This document shows, piece after piece, positions 5,388 through 7,936 of a DNA stretch of 7,936 nt; position 1 is the stretch's first letter, and every line of letters begins with the position of its first letter. The notes below the pieces were generated by a model, which ran no database searches, was not told the origin of the DNA, and saw nothing but the letters and a program-made list of their open reading frames with translations. Origin of the DNA: an uncultured Bacteroidales bacterium (GTDB taxonomy: Bacteria; Bacteroidota; Bacteroidia; Bacteroidales; UBA932); contig CALCUQ010000301.1 of NCBI GenBank assembly GCA_937906795.1, positions 1 through 7,936 of the forward strand. Direction: 5' to 3'. Position numbers and translations under genes: made by a program.

Positions 5388-7936
5388 ATGAACAGATTTT
5401 GCTTTGCTATAGCGGCACTCCTGAGCCTGTGTGTATTTGCAGGTAGGGCTGCCAATGACGGAGACAGGAAGAGTATGCCTCATCTTACCGTTGAAACAGT
5501 TGAAATAGGAAAAGTCTCACCACGTACCCAGCTTGCAGGTGCACAGGGTGAGAGGTATCAGCCTGAGTTTGTAATGTCACTCAATGGAAAATGGGATTTC
5601 TGGTGGAGTGAGAGTGATGCTTCCTATAAAGAAGAGTTTGTTGCTCCGGGGTATAACAGCAGCAGTTGGGACAAGATTGACGTTCCGGCTAACTGGGAGT
5701 TGAACGGCTATGGTACAGCTATTTATACCAATCATGGATATGAATTTAAACCGTCAAATCCCCAGCCACCCATTTTGCCGGAAAAGAATGCAGTTGGTGT
5801 ATACAGAAAAGTGATTGATATCCCTGCCAATTGGGATGGCAGGGAGGTATATCTGAACATTGGAGGTGCCAAGAGCGGATGTTATGTATATGTAAACGGT
5901 ATTTTGGTGGGCTATAATGAGGATTCAAAAAATACAGCAGAATATAACCTTACCCCGTATTTGCATAAAGGGGAAAATCTTGTAGCACTTAAGATATACC
6001 GCTGGAGTACCGGAAGTTACCTTGAGTGCCAGGATTTCTGGAGATTGAGCGGTATTGAGAGGGATGTATACGTTTTTGCCCAGCCAAAAGTGCATCTTTT
6101 TGATTATAGGATTACCCCTATAGTGGAACATCTTGCTGAGGATGGCCTTATAGGAAGCGGTTATTTTGAACTGGATGCAGTTGTAAAGAACAATTCAAAA
6201 TCCAATGCAACTGTGGAGCTGTCTCTTGGAGGAGCTTTGTCGGGAGTAGAAAAAAGGAGTGTTTCCATTGCTGCTGGAGAAGAGTCTTTGCAGAGTTTCA
6301 AAATTCCGTTTGAGGGATGGAATTTGTGGAGTGCTGAAACTCCTGTACTGTACGACGGATCTATTGCATTGTCCCAGGGAGGCAATGTGAGTGAAAAAGT
6401 GGCGTTCAAGTTCGCACCAAGGAAAGTGGAGATCATTGGCAATCAGCTGCTGGTAAATGGCAAGGCCATCAAGATAAAGGGTGTGAACATACATGAGCAC
6501 AACCAGTATACCGGACATGTGATAAGCCGCGAGCAGATGGAGTCAGACATTAAACTTATGAAGGCACATAACTTTAATGCAATAAGATGCAGCCACTACC
6601 CACAGCCGGCATATTTCTATGAGCTTTGCGACGAGTACGGTATATATGTATGTGATGAGGCAAATATAGAATCGCATGGTATGTACTACAATCTCCGCAA
6701 GGGCGGTACTTTGGGCAATGACCTCAGGTTCTATAATGGACATATGGCAAGAGTGAAAAATATGTACTGGCGCAACAAGAATTATACAAGCATCATTTAC
6801 TGGTCTATGGGTAATGAGGCCGGTAACGGTTACAACTTCTACCAGACATTCCTGTATTTGAAAGATCTTGACAAAGTGCGTCCGGTGCAGCATGAAAGGG
6901 CTATCCTGGAGTGGAATACCGAGATTTATTGCCCGCAGTATCCAAGCGCTTTCAAACTTGCAGAGTGGGCAGCCCAGGAGACCGACAGACCATATATCCT
7001 TAGCGAGTATGCCCACGCAATGGGTAACAGTACAGGAAACTTCAAGGATTTGTGGGATGTAATTTATGCTGCAGACAATCTTCAGGGAGGTTTCATATGG
7101 GACTGGGTAGACCAAGGTATACTTCAGAAAACCAAAGATGGAAAAGAGTTCTGGGCATATGGAGGTGACTTTGGCGTGAATGCCCCAAGTGACGGAAACT
7201 TCCTGTGCAACGGTGTTATAGGTCCCGACAGGGTTCCGCATCCAGCCATGAATGAGATAAAGCACATATATCAGAACCTTTGGATTGAGCCTGACGGTAA
7301 CGGTGCCTACAGGGCCATCAACAGAAACTATTTTACCGGAGTGGACCATTACAATTATGAGATAGTATCTGTTCCTGAAAAATATTCGAAAGGTGCCAAG
7401 TCAAAGGTAATTCTACAGGGTAAAGTAAGTGTGGACATCCCTGCAGATGATACCATTACAATAAAGCTCCCTGAGTTCAAGATGCAGCAGGGATATGACT
7501 ACTACGTGAATTTCTCAGGGGAGCAAAGCTGGAACCAGTATCCTCTGGGAGACAATGCAGTTCCTCAGGTTGCATCTGTTTCAAAAAAGGCAAAGGTGGA
7601 ATTTGAGGTTGATGCTGAGTGTGGACTTATTGGAAAATATGCGGTGAATGGAGTTGATTATTTGTCGGGAGACTTTGGAATAAGACCAAATTACTGGAGG
7701 GCTCCTAATGACAATGATTATGGAAACGGTGCCCCTGCAAGATGGCAGGCCTGGAAGGTTTATGGCAAGGAGAACAAACCTGCTGAGGTTACTGACAAGA
7801 TGGTAGACGGCAACAGGGTTGTGAAGGTTGTATATAATCTGGAGGATTTGGGTTGCAGCAATGTGGTTACTTATACCCTCGAGCCAAGCGGAGCCCTTAC
7901 CGTTGAGGCGCAGGCGCATTCGTTTGTGGTGAGGAG
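5388..7936 (+). CDS. lacZ: Secreted LacZ-type beta-galactosidase (GH2), 3' end cut by window
   Basis: This retaining beta-galactosidase hydrolyses terminal beta-D-galactosides. The frame is open from ATG 5388 to the edge (849 codons, no stop). Relatives have a little over 1000 residues, so about 170-200 C-terminal residues are missing. Residues 1 to about 18-21 are a signal peptide (cut after VFA or GRA) with no proper lipobox. Domains are a jelly roll (about 60-240), Ig-like (about 245-345), TIM barrel (about 350-640), a second Ig-like, and the start of the small-chain domain (RPNYWRAPNDND from 766). Active-site residues match E. coli LacZ: Asn134 (N102), Asp216 (D201), His369 (H357), His403 (H391), Glu428 and His430 (Mg ligands E416/H418), acid/base Glu477 in SMGNEAG (E461), nucleophile Glu540 in LSEYAHAMGNS (E537) and Trp571 (W568). 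The two catalytic glutamates are 63 residues apart against 76 in E. coli. Last visible gene of the operon, 16 bases after galM. Confidence 0.95.
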   Translation, partial: MNRFCFAIAALLSLCVFAGRAANDGDRKSMPHLTVETVEIGKVSPRTQLAGAQGERYQPEFVMSLNGKWDFWWSESDASYKEEFVAPGYNSSSWDKIDVPANWELNGYGTAIYTNHGYEFKPSNPQPPILPEKNAVGVYRKVIDIPANWDGREVYLNIGGAKSGCYVYVNGILVGYNEDSKNTAEYNLTPYLHKGENLVALKIYRWSTGSYLECQDFWRLSGIERDVYVFAQPKVHLFDYRITPIVEHLAEDGLIGSGYFELDAVVKNNSKSNATVELSLGGALSGVEKRSVSIAAGEESLQSFKIPFEGWNLWSAETPVLYDGSIALSQGGNVSEKVAFKFAPRKVEIIGNQLLVNGKAIKIKGVNIHEHNQYTGHVISREQMESDIKLMKAHNFNAIRCSHYPQPAYFYELCDEYGIYVCDEANIESHGMYYNLRKGGTLGNDLRFYNGHMARVKNMYWRNKNYTSIIYWSMGNEAGNGYNFYQTFLYLKDLDKVRPVQHERAILEWNTEIYCPQYPSAFKLAEWAAQETDRPYILSEYAHAMGNSTGNFKDLWDVIYAADNLQGGFIWDWVDQGILQKTKDGKEFWAYGGDFGVNAPSDGNFLCNGVIGPDRVPHPAMNEIKHIYQNLWIEPDGNGAYRAINRNYFTGVDHYNYEIVSVPEKYSKGAKSKVILQGKVSVDIPADDTITIKLPEFKMQQGYDYYVNFSGEQSWNQYPLGDNAVPQVASVSKKAKVEFEVDAECGLIGKYAVNGVDYLSGDFGIRPNYWRAPNDNDYGNGAPARWQAWKVYGKENKPAEVTDKMVDGNRVVKVVYNLEDLGCSNVVTYTLEPSGALTVEAQAHSFVVR

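Noticed and set aside
6021..6035. Apparent loss of the LacZ active-site aspartate (Cys in YLECQD)
   Set aside because: Counting back from His357 in E. coli LacZ shows that the substrate-binding Asp201 is the second acidic position (QDMW). This is retained here as Asp216 in QDFW, and only the non-essential neighbouring residue differs.
6543..7349. 268-residue minus-strand open frame
   Set aside because: It lies entirely inside the catalytic domain of the LacZ gene, whose plus-strand frame carries all active-site motifs. The minus frame shows no recognisable motifs and is an antisense shadow.

Overview
The window comes from a bacterium of the phylum Bacteroidota, most likely order Bacteroidales. 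This rests on the style of the RF1 protein (PQT anticodon tripeptide, TGDRSAKIRTYNYPQ stretch), on Bacteroides-type -7 boxes (TATATTTG), on mostly weak Shine-Dalgarno sequences, and on secreted or lipoprotein glycosidases and mutarotase resembling those of gut Bacteroidales. I cannot name the genus from this stretch alone.

Layout. (1) Bases 2-748: the 3' two thirds of prfA, encoding peptide chain release factor 1, cut by the left edge. (2) Bases 749-1239: a 491-base gap. Its left half holds a cluster of TGCRCAA heptamers, including two TTGCGCAA palindromes and a perfect 12-bp inverted repeat. Its right half holds an open minus-strand frame (968-1204) with no ATG, possibly a gene remnant, and a Bacteroidales promoter-like sequence just before the next gene. 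(3) Bases 1240-7936: four tightly spaced plus-strand genes with gaps of 23, 23 and 16 bases, clearly one operon. They encode a secreted 604-residue GH2 glycosidase, galactokinase (galK), a lipoprotein aldose 1-epimerase (galM), and a secreted LacZ-type GH2 beta-galactosidase that runs off the right edge with 849 codons visible.

How the operon works (inference from families and localisation signals). The two exported GH2 enzymes would release galactose as the beta anomer from lactose-like or host or plant galactosides in the periplasm or at the cell surface. The membrane-anchored mutarotase would convert beta- to alpha-D-galactose outside the cytoplasm. After import by a transporter not seen here, cytoplasmic GalK would phosphorylate the alpha anomer to galactose-1-phosphate for the Leloir pathway. 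No SusC/SusD pair, sugar transporter, galT, galE or regulator lies inside the window.

I found no clearly novel system. The least explained part is the prfA to GH2 gap: the TGCRCAA repeat cluster with alternative hairpins, and the orphan antisense reading frame.
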